A stretch of DNA of 64,000 bases from Clostridia bacterium (lineage in GTDB: Bacteria; Bacillota; Clostridia; Christensenellales; Aristaeellaceae): NCBI GenBank assembly GCA_017430225.1, contig JAFRNK010000077.1, positions 1 to 64,000 on the forward strand. Reading direction: 5' to 3'. Below, piece after piece: positions 24,259-33,415 of this stretch. How positions within the stretch are numbered: the first letter of the stretch is position 1; every line of letters begins with the position of its first letter. The notes under the pieces are model-generated. The model was not told where the DNA came from. It saw nothing but the letters and a program-made list of their open reading frames with translations, and searched no databases. A program made the translations under genes and the position numbers.

Positions 24259-24287
24259 TTGCTTTAGGATTTTCGTTTGAGTAATAT
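24259..24287 (+). promoter_or_regulatory. Promoter of the ABC importer operon
   Basis: TTGCTT (24259-24264) and TAATAT (24282-24287) are 17 bases apart, about 65 bases before the first gene. Confidence 0.6.
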
Positions 24288-24352
24288 GGTTTTGTTCCAT
24301 TTTCCACGCCGGACAGGGTTCCGGCCAACGCATGTTACGGGAGGGATCGCTC

Positions 24353-25297
24353 TTGGCCAAATATATCAGCAAGCGAATCGCGCTCATGTTCCTGCTACTC
24401 ATCGGCATGAGCTTTATTGTATTCGCCAGCCTGTACATCGCTCCCGGCGATCCGGCCAGCATGGTGGCCGGCCCTAGCGCGACGGAGGCGGACATTGAGA
24501 ATATCCGCATCAGCCTGGGCCTGGACAAACCGTTCATGGTTCAGTACCTCATGTATCTGAAGCGCCTGGTCACGCTGGACCTCGGTACGTCCTACACCTC
24601 GCGCCAGCCCATCCTGGATGAGATCCTGGTCCGCCTGCCCAACACGCTGAATCTGGCCTGCGCTGCCATGATCATCTCCGTGTTCCTGGGCATCCCCGCC
24701 GGCATCCTGACCGCGCTGCACAAGGACTCTTTCCTCGACAATTTCCTGACCACGTCCTCCCTGATCCTGCTGTCCATCCCGAACTTCCTGCTGGGCGTCA
24801 TCCTGATGTATTTCTTCAGCGTGCGCTTCAAGCTGCTCCCCGTGGGCGGCATGACCCACTTTTTCTGGACACCGGAAGGATTCCGCGAGGCCATTCTGCC
24901 GGCGTTCGCGCTGGCGACAGGCACTATGGCCAGTTTCATCCGCCTGGGCCGCTCGGCCATGCTGGACGTGCTGCAGACAGACTATATCCGCACCGCGAAA
25001 TCGAAAGGCCTCAAGCGGGGCGTGATCATCTTCGTGCACGCGTTCCGCAACGCGCTGATCCCGCTGGTCACACAGTTCGGCACCAGCTTCGGCGGCCTGC
25101 TGGGCGGCGCCATCATCACAGAGCAGGTGTTCGTCATCAACGGCATCGGCACCTACCTGATCAACGGCATCCGCAACTACAATTATCCCGTGGTGCAGAG
25201 CACGGTCATCATCATCGCAGCCATGTTCATCATCATCAACCTGATTGTGGATATCCTGTACTGCGTGATCGATCCGCGGATCAAACTGCACGGTTAA
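24353..25297 (+). CDS. Peptide/nickel-type ABC transporter permease (DppB/OppB-like)
   Basis: 314 residues with six transmembrane helices. The first helix region MAKYISKRIALMFLLLIG, the GDPASMVAGPSAT segment, the RLPNTLNLA stretch and the cytoplasmic coupling loop with YIRTAKSKGLKR are standard for DppB. The start is a TTG at 24353, 8 bases after GGGAGG; the ATG at 24332 would put this site inside the gene. First gene of an operon that continues with DppC, the binding protein, two ATPases and GGT. Confidence 0.9.
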   Translation: MAKYISKRIALMFLLLIGMSFIVFASLYIAPGDPASMVAGPSATEADIENIRISLGLDKPFMVQYLMYLKRLVTLDLGTSYTSRQPILDEILVRLPNTLNLACAAMIISVFLGIPAGILTALHKDSFLDNFLTTSSLILLSIPNFLLGVILMYFFSVRFKLLPVGGMTHFFWTPEGFREAILPAFALATGTMASFIRLGRSAMLDVLQTDYIRTAKSKGLKRGVIIFVHAFRNALIPLVTQFGTSFGGLLGGAIITEQVFVINGIGTYLINGIRNYNYPVVQSTVIIIAAMFIIINLIVDILYCVIDPRIKLHG

Positions 25298-25310
25298 GGA
25301 GGCATCGGAC

Positions 25311-26231
25311 ATGAGCGAAGTAAGACGCACGAACCCCCTCCGCACCGCGCTGAACAAGCTGCTCAGGAACAAGCTGGCGGTTGTCTGCCTGGTGATTCTG
25401 CTGATCGAAATCCTGGCAGTAATCTTTGCGCCGCTGATCACACAGTACAGCTATTCCCAGCAGGATCCGTCCATCCGCCTGCGTCCGGGCTTCTGGGCCA
25501 AGTGGACGGAGGTCACGGATCCGTCCGCTCCGGGCTTCAACCCCCGCAACCAGTATGTGCCCGGGCATTATCTGGGCACGGACAATTTCGGGCGTGACGT
25601 GTTCGCCCGCATCCTGTACGGCGGCCGGATCTCCCTGTCGGTCGGCGTGATCTCCACGCTGATGGGCCTGTTCGTAGGCGTCATCTGCGGGCTGCTGGCA
25701 GCGTATTTCCCGAAGCTGGACAACCCCATCATGCGCGTGATGGACCTGCTGTTCGCCTTTCCCAGCATTCTGCTGGCCATGCTGATCATCGCCATGCTGG
25801 GCATCAACATCACCAATACCACCATCGCCATCGCCATCTGGTCCATCCCCTCGTTTGCCCGCATGGTCCGCGGCAAAGCGCTGCAGGTAAAGGAAGAAGA
25901 CTACATTCTCGCCACCCGTTCCCTAGGCGCGAAGGACAGCCGGATCCTGTTCGTGCACATTCTGAAGAACTGCCTGCCGACCATCATCGTCATCGCGACC
26001 ATGCGCATGGCCTCCTCCCTGATCTCCATTTCCACGCTGAGCTACCTTGGCATGGGCGTAGTCCCGCCGCAACCCGAATGGGGCGATATGATTTCCGCCG
26101 CCAAGGAACAGATGTGGAACCGGCCGGAACTGACCTTCGTCCCCGGCATCGTGGTGATGGTCACCGTCATCTGCTTCAACATCCTGGGCGACAAGCTCAG
26201 GGACATCCTGGATCCGAGCCTCAAAGACTGA
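25311..26231 (+). CDS. Peptide/nickel-type ABC transporter permease (DppC/OppC-like)
   Basis: 306 residues. It has the N-terminal helix of OppC_N followed by HYLGTDNFGRDVFARILYGGRISL, the hallmark DppC/OppC opening, and the coupling loop EEDYILATRSLGAKDSRI. AAGGAGG stands 8 bases before the ATG, 13 bases after dppB-like. It forms the membrane channel with the preceding gene product. Confidence 0.92.
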   Translation: MSEVRRTNPLRTALNKLLRNKLAVVCLVILLIEILAVIFAPLITQYSYSQQDPSIRLRPGFWAKWTEVTDPSAPGFNPRNQYVPGHYLGTDNFGRDVFARILYGGRISLSVGVISTLMGLFVGVICGLLAAYFPKLDNPIMRVMDLLFAFPSILLAMLIIAMLGINITNTTIAIAIWSIPSFARMVRGKALQVKEEDYILATRSLGAKDSRILFVHILKNCLPTIIVIATMRMASSLISISTLSYLGMGVVPPQPEWGDMISAAKEQMWNRPELTFVPGIVVMVTVICFNILGDKLRDILDPSLKD

Positions 26232-26289
26232 CGTATTGCCTGCCGACGCAATCGGCATGTCAATAAATAAACATCAAGGAGAGTATGCT

Positions 26290-27840
26290 ATGAACACCTG
26301 GAAAAAGACAGTCGCTCTGGCCCTGGCGCTCGTGATGATGGCCGCCATGGCTGCGGTCCCCGCTGCTGCGGCCGAACAGGAGAAGATGTTCAACATCGTC
26401 CTGACCGCTGCGTTCACCGGTTTTGACCCGCTGCGCACCAACGACTCCGCGTCCACCTATGTGAACGCCCAGATCTATGAGACCCTGTATCGCATCGATC
26501 CTGTGACCGGCGAGTACAACTGCCTGCTGGCCGCCGAGCTGCCGCAGTTCTCCGAGGACGGCCTGACCGCCACCGTCAAGCTGCGCGAGGGTATCTCCTT
26601 CCATAACGGCGAGCCCTTCAACGCCGAAGCTGTCAAGCACACCTTCGAGCTGATCAAAGATCCCGATTTCGGTTCCGCCCGCGCTTCCATCGCCAACTCC
26701 ATCGAGAGCATGGAAACACCCGACGATTACACCATCGTGTTCCACCTCAAGTATGAGGACGGCGTGCTCACCGCGAAGCTGGCGCACACCAACTCTGCCA
26801 TCGTCCCCCCGAAGGCCCAGCAGGAGCAGGACCTGATGGTGCAGCCTGTCGGCACCGGCCCCTACAAGTTCGTCAGCTCTGTGTCCGGCGCGAACGTCGT
26901 GCTGACCAGCAATGAAGAATACTGGGGCGGCGCTCCGACCATCAAGGACGTCACGATGACCATCGTCACCGAGGAATCCACCGCCGTAGCCCGTATGGAG
27001 ACCGGCGAAGCCGATTTCATGCCCAACGTCACCGTCGGCTTCATCCCGCGCATCGAAGCCATGCCGAACGTACAGTTCGAAACCTCCAACGCCGCGCAGG
27101 TCTACTATATGTTCATGCGCACCGCTTCCTATGTGAACCCCATCATGGAAGAGCCCGAATTCCGCAAGGCGCTGGCCATGTCCTTCGACAAGGAAGGCTA
27201 TGTGACCTGGATCATGGAAGGCTATGCCGACGCTGCTGAGAGCATCATGGGCCCGAAGATCACCGGCTTCGATCCGGAAGCGACCACCCACAACGTGCCC
27301 TATGATCCCGAAGGCGCCAAGGCCATCCTGGCCGCGCATCCCGGCTGGGCACAGGAAGAAGTCCTCTTCCTGGTTCCCACCTCTCCCGCTTATCAGGCGA
27401 TGGGCGAATACTTCTCCTCCAATCTGCAGAACGTGGGCTTCAACATCAAGTACGAGCCCATCGACTGGGCTGCCTGGCTGAACGAGTCCAAGGCCGCCAA
27501 CCGCTTCGACATGACCATGGCCGCCTGGTCCAACGTGACCCGCGACGGTTCTGAGCTGATGGAGCCGAACTTCCATACCGTGAACGGCGCGAAGCGCATC
27601 GCTTATCCCGAAGAAGTCGGCGCGATCATCAACGGCTACATCGAAGCGAGCAAGACCACTTCCAACATGGCTGTGCGCACCGAGAACCTGCTGGCCGTGA
27701 ACGACTATCTGCAGGATAACTACCTGGTACAGCCCCTGTACCACGGCGTCAACATGTACGCTTACAACAAGGCCTATACCGGCTGCACCCGCGACGCCGG
27801 CGGCACCTTCTACCTGGTCGACATCGGCTACGCTCAGTAA
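26290..27840 (+). CDS. Family 5 extracellular solute-binding protein
   Basis: 516 residues. A signal peptide (1-30, ending in VPAAAA) precedes the SBP_bac_5 fold: FDPLRTNDSASTYVNAQIYETLY, LREGISFHNGEPFNAEAVKHTFE and VGTGPYKFV are typical of peptide, nickel or glutathione receptors. There is no lipobox cysteine. The ligand cannot be read off, but gamma-glutamyltransferase in the same operon points to gamma-glutamyl peptides or glutathione. AAGGAG lies before the ATG at 26290. Two stable hairpins follow the gene, which would favour a surplus of the receptor. Confidence 0.88.
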   Translation: MNTWKKTVALALALVMMAAMAAVPAAAAEQEKMFNIVLTAAFTGFDPLRTNDSASTYVNAQIYETLYRIDPVTGEYNCLLAAELPQFSEDGLTATVKLREGISFHNGEPFNAEAVKHTFELIKDPDFGSARASIANSIESMETPDDYTIVFHLKYEDGVLTAKLAHTNSAIVPPKAQQEQDLMVQPVGTGPYKFVSSVSGANVVLTSNEEYWGGAPTIKDVTMTIVTEESTAVARMETGEADFMPNVTVGFIPRIEAMPNVQFETSNAAQVYYMFMRTASYVNPIMEEPEFRKALAMSFDKEGYVTWIMEGYADAAESIMGPKITGFDPEATTHNVPYDPEGAKAILAAHPGWAQEEVLFLVPTSPAYQAMGEYFSSNLQNVGFNIKYEPIDWAAWLNESKAANRFDMTMAAWSNVTRDGSELMEPNFHTVNGAKRIAYPEEVGAIINGYIEASKTTSNMAVRTENLLAVNDYLQDNYLVQPLYHGVNMYAYNKAYTGCTRDAGGTFYLVDIGYAQ

Positions 27841-27875
27841 GGCGCAGGCCTGACCTGATAAACCGGGCTTTTTCC

Positions 27876-27906
27876 CCCCTCTCCCGCCGCATACGCGGGA
27901 GAGGGG
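27876..27906 (+). terminator. Strong hairpin after the binding-protein gene
   Basis: CCCCTCTCCCGC (27876-27887) pairs perfectly over 12 bp with GCGGGAGAGGGG (27895-27906). No T run follows, so it probably protects the upstream mRNA and gives only partial termination. Confidence 0.6.
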
Positions 27907-27918
27907 ACCCCGGCTTGG

Positions 27919-27964
27919 TATTCTAAGCTCTGTCCTCGGTTCGTGGAGGGCAGACCTTAGAATA
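27919..27964 (+). other. Second hairpin before the ABC ATPase gene
   Basis: TATTCTAAG (27919-27927) pairs with CTTAGAATA (27956-27964), and TCTGTCCTC (27929-27937) with GAGGGCAGA (27946-27954, one T-G pair), giving an 18-bp stem with one C-C mismatch and an 8-base loop. It ends 25 bases before the TAGGAGG of the next gene; an RNase site or a translation control element are possible. Confidence 0.6.
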
Positions 27965-28002
27965 TGTCCTTTTCTGATATCCTTTTCTTAGGAGGATCTT
28001 CC

Positions 28003-28980
28003 ATGGCAAAAACAGTGCTGGAAGTCAGGAACCTTGTGACCACGTTCCGGATCGATAAAAAGGAGTACGAGGTCATCCGTGACATCTCCTTTGACATCCA
28101 CGAAAACGAGACGGTATGCATGGTCGGCGAGTCCGGCTGCGGCAAAAGTGTGACGACGCTGTGCATCATGGACCTGCTGCCCGGCAACGGCCGCGTGATC
28201 TCCGGCAGCATCAAGCTGAATGGCCAGGAGCTGACCACGCTCCCCAGGCGGGAGCGCAGCGCCCTGCGCGGCAAGCAGATGGGCATGATCTTCCAGGAGC
28301 CCATGACCGCCCTGAACCCGCTTTTGACCATCGGCCGGCAGATGACCGAAGGCCTGATGCTGCACCAGGGCATGACCAAAAAGCAGGCGTACGACACCGC
28401 CATCGAGTACCTGGAAAAGGTCGGCATCGCCAACCCGAAGGATCGCATGCGGCAGTTCCCCTTCCAGCTTTCCGGCGGCCTCCGCCAGCGCATCATGATC
28501 GCAATGGTCATGGCCGTCCAGCCCAGCCTGCTCATCGCAGACGAGCCCACCACTGCCTTGGACGTGACCATCCAGAAGCAGGTGCTGGTGCTGATGAACA
28601 AACTAAAGACAGACGTCAGCACCGGTGTCCTGTTCATCACCCACGACCTGGGCGTGGTCGCGGAGATCGCCGACCGCGTAGTCATCCTGTACGCAGGATG
28701 TAAAGTGGAGGAAGGCGATATCGCTGAAATCTTCGCCAATCCCCTGCACCCCTACACCGTCGGCCTGATGAAAGCGGTGCCGGACGTGGACGCGGAGGAA
28801 TTCGACATCCAGCCCATTCCCGGCGTGTTCCCGAATATCACGGAGGATATCGGCGGCTGCCGCTTCCATCCCCGCTGTCCCTACGCCACCGACCTTTGCC
28901 GCGCCCAGCGTCCGGAGGAGATCGAGTTCTCGCCCGGGCACACGGTGAGCTGCCATCATGTAAAGGAGGCGCTGAAATGA
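28003..28980 (+). CDS. ABC transporter ATP-binding protein (DppD/OppD-like)
   Basis: 325 residues. Walker A is GESGCGKS, the Q-loop MIFQEPMTALNP, the signature LSGGLRQRI, Walker B LLIADEPTTALD and the switch histidine FITHDLGV. The C-terminal oligopeptide/dipeptide domain with GCRFHPRCPYA (cysteines) is present. Note LSGGLRQ instead of LSGGQ/MRQ, a mild variant. TAGGAGG precedes the ATG; an earlier ATG at 27964 lies in the hairpin and has no such site. Its stop overlaps the next start by ATGA. Confidence 0.92.
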   Translation: MAKTVLEVRNLVTTFRIDKKEYEVIRDISFDIHENETVCMVGESGCGKSVTTLCIMDLLPGNGRVISGSIKLNGQELTTLPRRERSALRGKQMGMIFQEPMTALNPLLTIGRQMTEGLMLHQGMTKKQAYDTAIEYLEKVGIANPKDRMRQFPFQLSGGLRQRIMIAMVMAVQPSLLIADEPTTALDVTIQKQVLVLMNKLKTDVSTGVLFITHDLGVVAEIADRVVILYAGCKVEEGDIAEIFANPLHPYTVGLMKAVPDVDAEEFDIQPIPGVFPNITEDIGGCRFHPRCPYATDLCRAQRPEEIEFSPGHTVSCHHVKEALK

Positions 28981-30554
28981 GCGAAAAAACGCCCCTTCTC
29001 GAACTGAAAAAGCTGAAGAAGTATTTTCCCGTCCGCCGCGGCGTCAGCATCAAAGCCGTCGAGGATGTCAGTTTCACTATCAACCAGGGCGAGAAATTCG
29101 GCATCGTCGGCGAGTCCGGCTGCGGCAAATCGACCCTCGGCCGCGTCATCCTGCAGCTCTATCCCCAGACCAGCGGCGCCGCCATCTACTACGGGCGCAC
29201 GCTGGAAGAGGTCGGTCCAAAGTATCTCTCCCACGAGATCTCCATGCTGATGGAATACCAGACCAAGGCCGATGAATTTTATAAGAAATCCCTCGAGATC
29301 GATAAAAAGGCGGACGCCGTCCGCAAGGAAAAGGAGGCCCTCTCGGCCCTGGATACGACGAACCGGGAAGTGCTCAAGGAGATCCGCCTGTCCAAGAAGC
29401 TGAGCGCGCTGGAGTTCAAATCCCTGGAACTGCGCAAGGACGCTTCCCGCCACCTGCGCGAGGGTTCCCGTACGGTCGGATCCCTGATTCTGTGCAAGGA
29501 CCTGCCCAAGATCAAGGAACTGTTCAGCCAGTCCGCCGCGGAGAGCGCACAGGCCACTTCCGCCATGCGAAACCTGCATACGCTGGAACAGGAATACCAG
29601 CAGCTTTGCATCCAGGGAAAAAAAGATCCGGTTCTGGAAGGAAAAATCACATCAGCCCGCGAAACAATAGAATCACACGTAGCGTTGGCGAAGCGCTACC
29701 GCCAGCAGGCCTGGGACGATTATCACGGCAAGGATATCCTGCCGCTGACGGAATTGACCCTCGACCCTGAGTACCAGCGCAAGCTGGACGGCAACTACGA
29801 GACCGGCATCAACCTGGGCAAACTGACGCGCAACGAAATGCGCATGCTCCGCCGTGACATGCAGATGATCTTCCAGGATCCGGCCGCCAGCCTGGATCCG
29901 CGGCAGACGGTGGGCAAATCCATCGAAGAAGTCTTCGTGATCAACACCGACCTTTCCCCCGAGGTGCGCAAAGAGCGGGTCATGACCCTGCTCGAGGAGG
30001 TCGGACTGAAGCGCGAGCACTACTACGTGTATCCCCACACCCTGTCCGGCGGGCAGAAGCAGCGCGTGGGCATCGCCCGCGCCATCGCGCTGAACCCCAA
30101 GTTCATCGTGCTGGACGAATGCGTTTCGGCGCTGGACGTCTCGGTGCAGGCGCAGATATTGCAGCTGCTGAACGAACTGAGCAGCGAAAAGAACCTGACT
30201 TACTTTTTTATCACGCATGACCTTGGCGTCGTGAAGCATTTTTGTGACAGGATCGTCGTCATGTACCTGGGCAACGTGTGCGAGATCGCGGACAGCAAGG
30301 ACCTGTTCCACAATCCGTTCCATCCGTACACCCAGTCCCTGCTGGCGGTCGTACCCAGGCTGCGGGTGGGCGAGCATTCCACGGAGCTGGTCCTGGAGGG
30401 CGACGTGCCCAGCGCCATCAATCCGCCCACAGGCTGCCCCTTCCACACCCGCTGCTCCCAGTGCATGGACATCTGTGCTAAGAAGAAGCCCAAACCGAGG
30501 GAGATCGAGCCCGGGCATTTCGTAGCCTGCCATCTGGCTGACAAGGAGGCGTAA
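28977..30554 (+). CDS. ABC transporter ATP-binding protein (DppF/OppF-like) with a large coiled-coil insert
   Basis: 525 residues, against about 320-330 usual for DppF. Walker A GESGCGKST is at 45-53, but the Q-loop (MQMIFQDPAASLDPR, Q300) comes about 250 residues later rather than about 50. The extra residues, about 75-280, are charged and predicted helical with heptad-like runs (for example KKADAVRKEKEALSAL and LEQEYQQL), so a coiled-coil insertion into the nucleotide-binding domain. LSGGQKQR, LDECVSALD and THDLGV are intact, as is the C-terminal cysteine motif, so the ATPase should work. The start ATG overlaps the previous stop. The insert may dock another protein or the membrane; this is unknown. 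Confidence 0.88.
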   Translation: MSEKTPLLELKKLKKYFPVRRGVSIKAVEDVSFTINQGEKFGIVGESGCGKSTLGRVILQLYPQTSGAAIYYGRTLEEVGPKYLSHEISMLMEYQTKADEFYKKSLEIDKKADAVRKEKEALSALDTTNREVLKEIRLSKKLSALEFKSLELRKDASRHLREGSRTVGSLILCKDLPKIKELFSQSAAESAQATSAMRNLHTLEQEYQQLCIQGKKDPVLEGKITSARETIESHVALAKRYRQQAWDDYHGKDILPLTELTLDPEYQRKLDGNYETGINLGKLTRNEMRMLRRDMQMIFQDPAASLDPRQTVGKSIEEVFVINTDLSPEVRKERVMTLLEEVGLKREHYYVYPHTLSGGQKQRVGIARAIALNPKFIVLDECVSALDVSVQAQILQLLNELSSEKNLTYFFITHDLGVVKHFCDRIVVMYLGNVCEIADSKDLFHNPFHPYTQSLLAVVPRLRVGEHSTELVLEGDVPSAINPPTGCPFHTRCSQCMDICAKKKPKPREIEPGHFVACHLADKEA

Positions 30555-30561
30555 CCGCTCT

Positions 30562-32193
30562 ATGAACACATCCTTTGATCCTCTGGCTCAAAAATACCCG
30601 TCCCAGCGCTTCCCGATCTATGCGCGGGGCGGCATGGTCAATGCGTCCAGTCCCCAGGCGTCCGCTGCGGGCCTGGACGTACTTCGTCAGGGCGGCAACG
30701 CCATGGACGCCGCGGTCGCTGCCGCGGCGGCGCTCACCGTGGTCGAGCCCACGGCCAACGGCATCGGTTCGGACGCCTTCGCCCTGATCTGGAGCGCGAA
30801 GGATCAGAAACTCTACGGCCTCAATTCCAGCGGTCCCGCGCCCATGCTGGCTTCCATCGAAAAAGTCACGGAAGACGGCAAAGCCGTGGACGGGAAAATG
30901 CCCGTGTTCGGCTGGGCGCCGGTCACGGTGTCCGGCGCGCCGAAGGCCTGGGCGGAAATCAACGCACGTTTCGGACGCCTCTCCCTGAAACAGGACCTGG
31001 CACCGGCGGTGCGGTACGCCCGGGAGGGCTACCCATGCGCGCCGAATCTCGCGCAGATGTGGCAGCGCGCCTTCAGCCGCTACAGCAAGACGCTGAACGG
31101 CCCGGAGTTCAACGCCTGGTATCAGACCTTCACGCCCAACGGCCGCCCCTATGAAGCGGGCGAGATGATCCGACTGCCGGATCACGCGGATACCCTCGAG
31201 GCCATCGGCGAAACTGACGCCGCGGCTTTCTACACCGGAGAACTCGCAAAGAAGATCGATGCTGAGAGCCGCAAATTCGGCGGTTACCTCCGCTATGAGG
31301 ACCTGGCCGCCTTCGAGGCGAAGTGGGTCGAACCCATCCGGGTCAATTACCGGGGCTATCAGGTCTGCGAGATCCCGCCCAACGGTCAGGGCATCGTGGC
31401 GCTGATGGCGCTGAACATCCTGAACAACCTGGCGCTGACGGACAAAGATAGCGCCGAAACCGCCCACCGGCAGCTGGAAGCGATCAAAATCGCTTTCGCG
31501 GACGCCTTCCATTATGTGACCGATCCGGAGCGGATGCAGATCGACTACCTCACCCTGCTCGACCCGGCTTACGGCGCGCAGCGGGCGAAAGAGATTACCG
31601 ACCAGGCGCAGACCTATACCCACGCCATCCCGCCCAAGAGCGGCACGGTATACATGTGCTGCGCCGACGGCGACGGCAACATGGTGTCCTACATCCAGTC
31701 CAACTACATGGGCTTCGGTTCCGGCATCGTCATCAGCGGAACGGGCATCGCCCTGCAGAACCGCGGCAGCGATTTCTCGTTGAATCCCGCCGATGCGAAC
31801 TGCCTGCAGCCCGGCAAGCGCACCTACCACACCATCATCCCGGGCTTCCTGCTCAGCGGGGACGGCAGCCCGGTCGGACCGTTCGGCGTCATGGGCGGCT
31901 ATATGCAGCCCCAGGGGCATCTCCAGGTCGTATCGAATTATGTCGATTTCCGCATGGATCCCCAGCAGGCGCTGGACGCGCCGCGCTGGCAATGGATGCG
32001 GGACAACCGCGTCACCGTGGAGACCCGCTTCGATCCGCATCTGGCGGAAGCCCTGCAGCGCCGGGGCCACAATATCTCCGTAGACCTGAGCACCCCCAGT
32101 TTCGGGCGCGGACAAATGATCGTGCGCCTGGACAACGGTGTACTGGTCGGCGGAACGGAATCACGCACGGACAGCAATATCGCGTGCTTCTGA
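30562..32193 (+). CDS. ggt: Gamma-glutamyltransferase family protein
   Basis: 543 residues without a signal peptide, so cytoplasmic, as in the YwrD-like branch. N-terminal GGMVNASSPQASAAGLDVLRQGGNAMDAAVAAA region is the large-subunit start; the autocleavage site is probably the threonine in PPKSGTVYMC, which would become the nucleophile of the small subunit, followed by GDGNMVSYIQS and GFGSGI. It would cleave gamma-glutamyl bonds of imported peptides or glutathione. It begins 7 bases after the ABC ATPase, with AAGGAGG at 30543-30549. Confidence 0.85.
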   Translation: MNTSFDPLAQKYPSQRFPIYARGGMVNASSPQASAAGLDVLRQGGNAMDAAVAAAAALTVVEPTANGIGSDAFALIWSAKDQKLYGLNSSGPAPMLASIEKVTEDGKAVDGKMPVFGWAPVTVSGAPKAWAEINARFGRLSLKQDLAPAVRYAREGYPCAPNLAQMWQRAFSRYSKTLNGPEFNAWYQTFTPNGRPYEAGEMIRLPDHADTLEAIGETDAAAFYTGELAKKIDAESRKFGGYLRYEDLAAFEAKWVEPIRVNYRGYQVCEIPPNGQGIVALMALNILNNLALTDKDSAETAHRQLEAIKIAFADAFHYVTDPERMQIDYLTLLDPAYGAQRAKEITDQAQTYTHAIPPKSGTVYMCCADGDGNMVSYIQSNYMGFGSGIVISGTGIALQNRGSDFSLNPADANCLQPGKRTYHTIIPGFLLSGDGSPVGPFGVMGGYMQPQGHLQVVSNYVDFRMDPQQALDAPRWQWMRDNRVTVETRFDPHLAEALQRRGHNISVDLSTPSFGRGQMIVRLDNGVLVGGTESRTDSNIACF

Positions 32194-32212
32194 TCGGAGG
32201 AAAGCAAGAAAA

Positions 32213-32782
32213 ATGTTCAAAGATATCCTGGAAATATTCTGGAAGTTCTTCAAAATGGGCGCGGTCACTTTCGGCGGCGGCTATGCCATGCTGCCCATCC
32301 TGCGCCGCGAGATCATCGAAAAATCCGGTTGGATGCAGGAAGAGGAGATCCTGGATTACTATGCTCTGAGCCAGGGCCTGCCGGGCATCATCGCCATCAA
32401 CGTGAGCACGTTTATCGGCTATCACCATATGAAAACGCCCGGCGCTATTACCGCGGCCCTGGGCGTCGTCTCCCCCAGCATCATCATTATCACCGCCATC
32501 GCCATGTTCCTGTCCGGCTTCAAGGACAACGTGTACGTCCAGCACGCGCTGGCGGGCATCTCCGTCTGCGTCATCGCGCTGATCCTGGACGCGGTCATCG
32601 GCATGTGGAAGAAAGGCGTGAAGGACGTCTGGGGATATATCATCTTTGCCGTCGCCCTGTTGGTGAGCATGTTCACCAGACTCTCCCCCGTGCTGCTGGT
32701 CATCGGCGCCGCGATCGCGGGCATCATTATCAGGAGCGTCAAACGCGCATCTGAGACCGGGAAGGGGGCAGAGAAGAAATGA
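32213..32782 (+). CDS. Chromate transporter-family half protein 1
   Basis: 189 residues, one half of the CHR family. TFGGGYAMLPILRREI and YYALSQGLPGIIAINVSTFIGY are the typical family motifs. Two half-size genes in tandem work as a pair in many Clostridia; chromate itself is probably not the natural cargo. CGGAGG stands before the ATG, 19 bases after ggt, so it belongs to the same operon. Confidence 0.88.
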   Translation: MFKDILEIFWKFFKMGAVTFGGGYAMLPILRREIIEKSGWMQEEEILDYYALSQGLPGIIAINVSTFIGYHHMKTPGAITAALGVVSPSIIIITAIAMFLSGFKDNVYVQHALAGISVCVIALILDAVIGMWKKGVKDVWGYIIFAVALLVSMFTRLSPVLLVIGAAIAGIIIRSVKRASETGKGAEKK

Positions 32783-33342
32783 TCTACCTGAGCCTCTTCT
32801 GGGAATTTCTGAAAATCGGCCTCTTCGCCGTGGGCGGCGGCATGGCGACCCTGCCCTTCCTGCGCGAGCTCTCCGTGCGCACGGGCTGGTTCTCCCAGGA
32901 CCTGATCACCGACATGATCGCCATTTCGGAATCCACGCCCGGCCCGATCGGCATCAACATGGCCACCTATGTGGGCTGCAACATCGCCGGCCTCTTCGGC
33001 GGCTTCATCGCCACGATGGGCGAGCTGCTGCCCTCCCTGATCATCGTCATTATCATCAGCAAATCCCTGGAGCGCTTCCGCAACGCCAAAGTGGTGGGCG
33101 ACGCCTTCTACGGCCTGCGCCCCGCAGTCACGGGCCTCATCGCCGCGGCCGGCATCAGCGTCGCCCAGGTCGCCATGCTGCAGCTGGAGCTGTATAAAGA
33201 GACGAATTTGCTCCTGAACCTGGTCGACTGGAAAAAGCTGCTCCTGTTCATCGTGATGTTTATCGGCATCCGGAAACTCAAGTGGCATCCGGTCGTCTAT
33301 ATCGCCATCGCCGCCGTCGTCGGCCTCATCTTCGCTTTCTGA
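32779..33342 (+). CDS. Chromate transporter-family half protein 2
   Basis: 187 residues; second half with FAVGGGMATLPFLRELS and AISESTPGPIGINMATYVG. The start overlaps the previous stop by ATGA, so the halves are made together in equal amounts. It is the last gene of the importer operon. Confidence 0.88.
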   Translation: MIYLSLFWEFLKIGLFAVGGGMATLPFLRELSVRTGWFSQDLITDMIAISESTPGPIGINMATYVGCNIAGLFGGFIATMGELLPSLIIVIIISKSLERFRNAKVVGDAFYGLRPAVTGLIAAAGISVAQVAMLQLELYKETNLLLNLVDWKKLLLFIVMFIGIRKLKWHPVVYIAIAAVVGLIFAF

Positions 33343-33350
33343 GTGCAGTC

Positions 33351-33386
33351 GAAAAAACATCACCCCTCACGGATCTCCGTGAGGGG
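33351..33386 (-). terminator. Terminator between convergent genes
   Basis: CCCCTCACGGA (33363-33373) and TCCGTGAGGGG (33376-33386) form an 11-bp stem. On the minus strand the stem is followed by TGATG and TTTTTT (complement of 33351-33356), so it ends the RCC1 gene transcript; on the plus strand only a short T run follows. Confidence 0.75.
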
Positions 33387-33415
33387 CGATTTGTCGGTGC
33401 TTCGATTTATCAATC

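Noticed and set aside
32213..33342. Chromate transporter split by a frameshift
   Set aside because: Both halves are complete, have their own starts with ATGA coupling, and tandem half-size CHR genes are a known normal arrangement.
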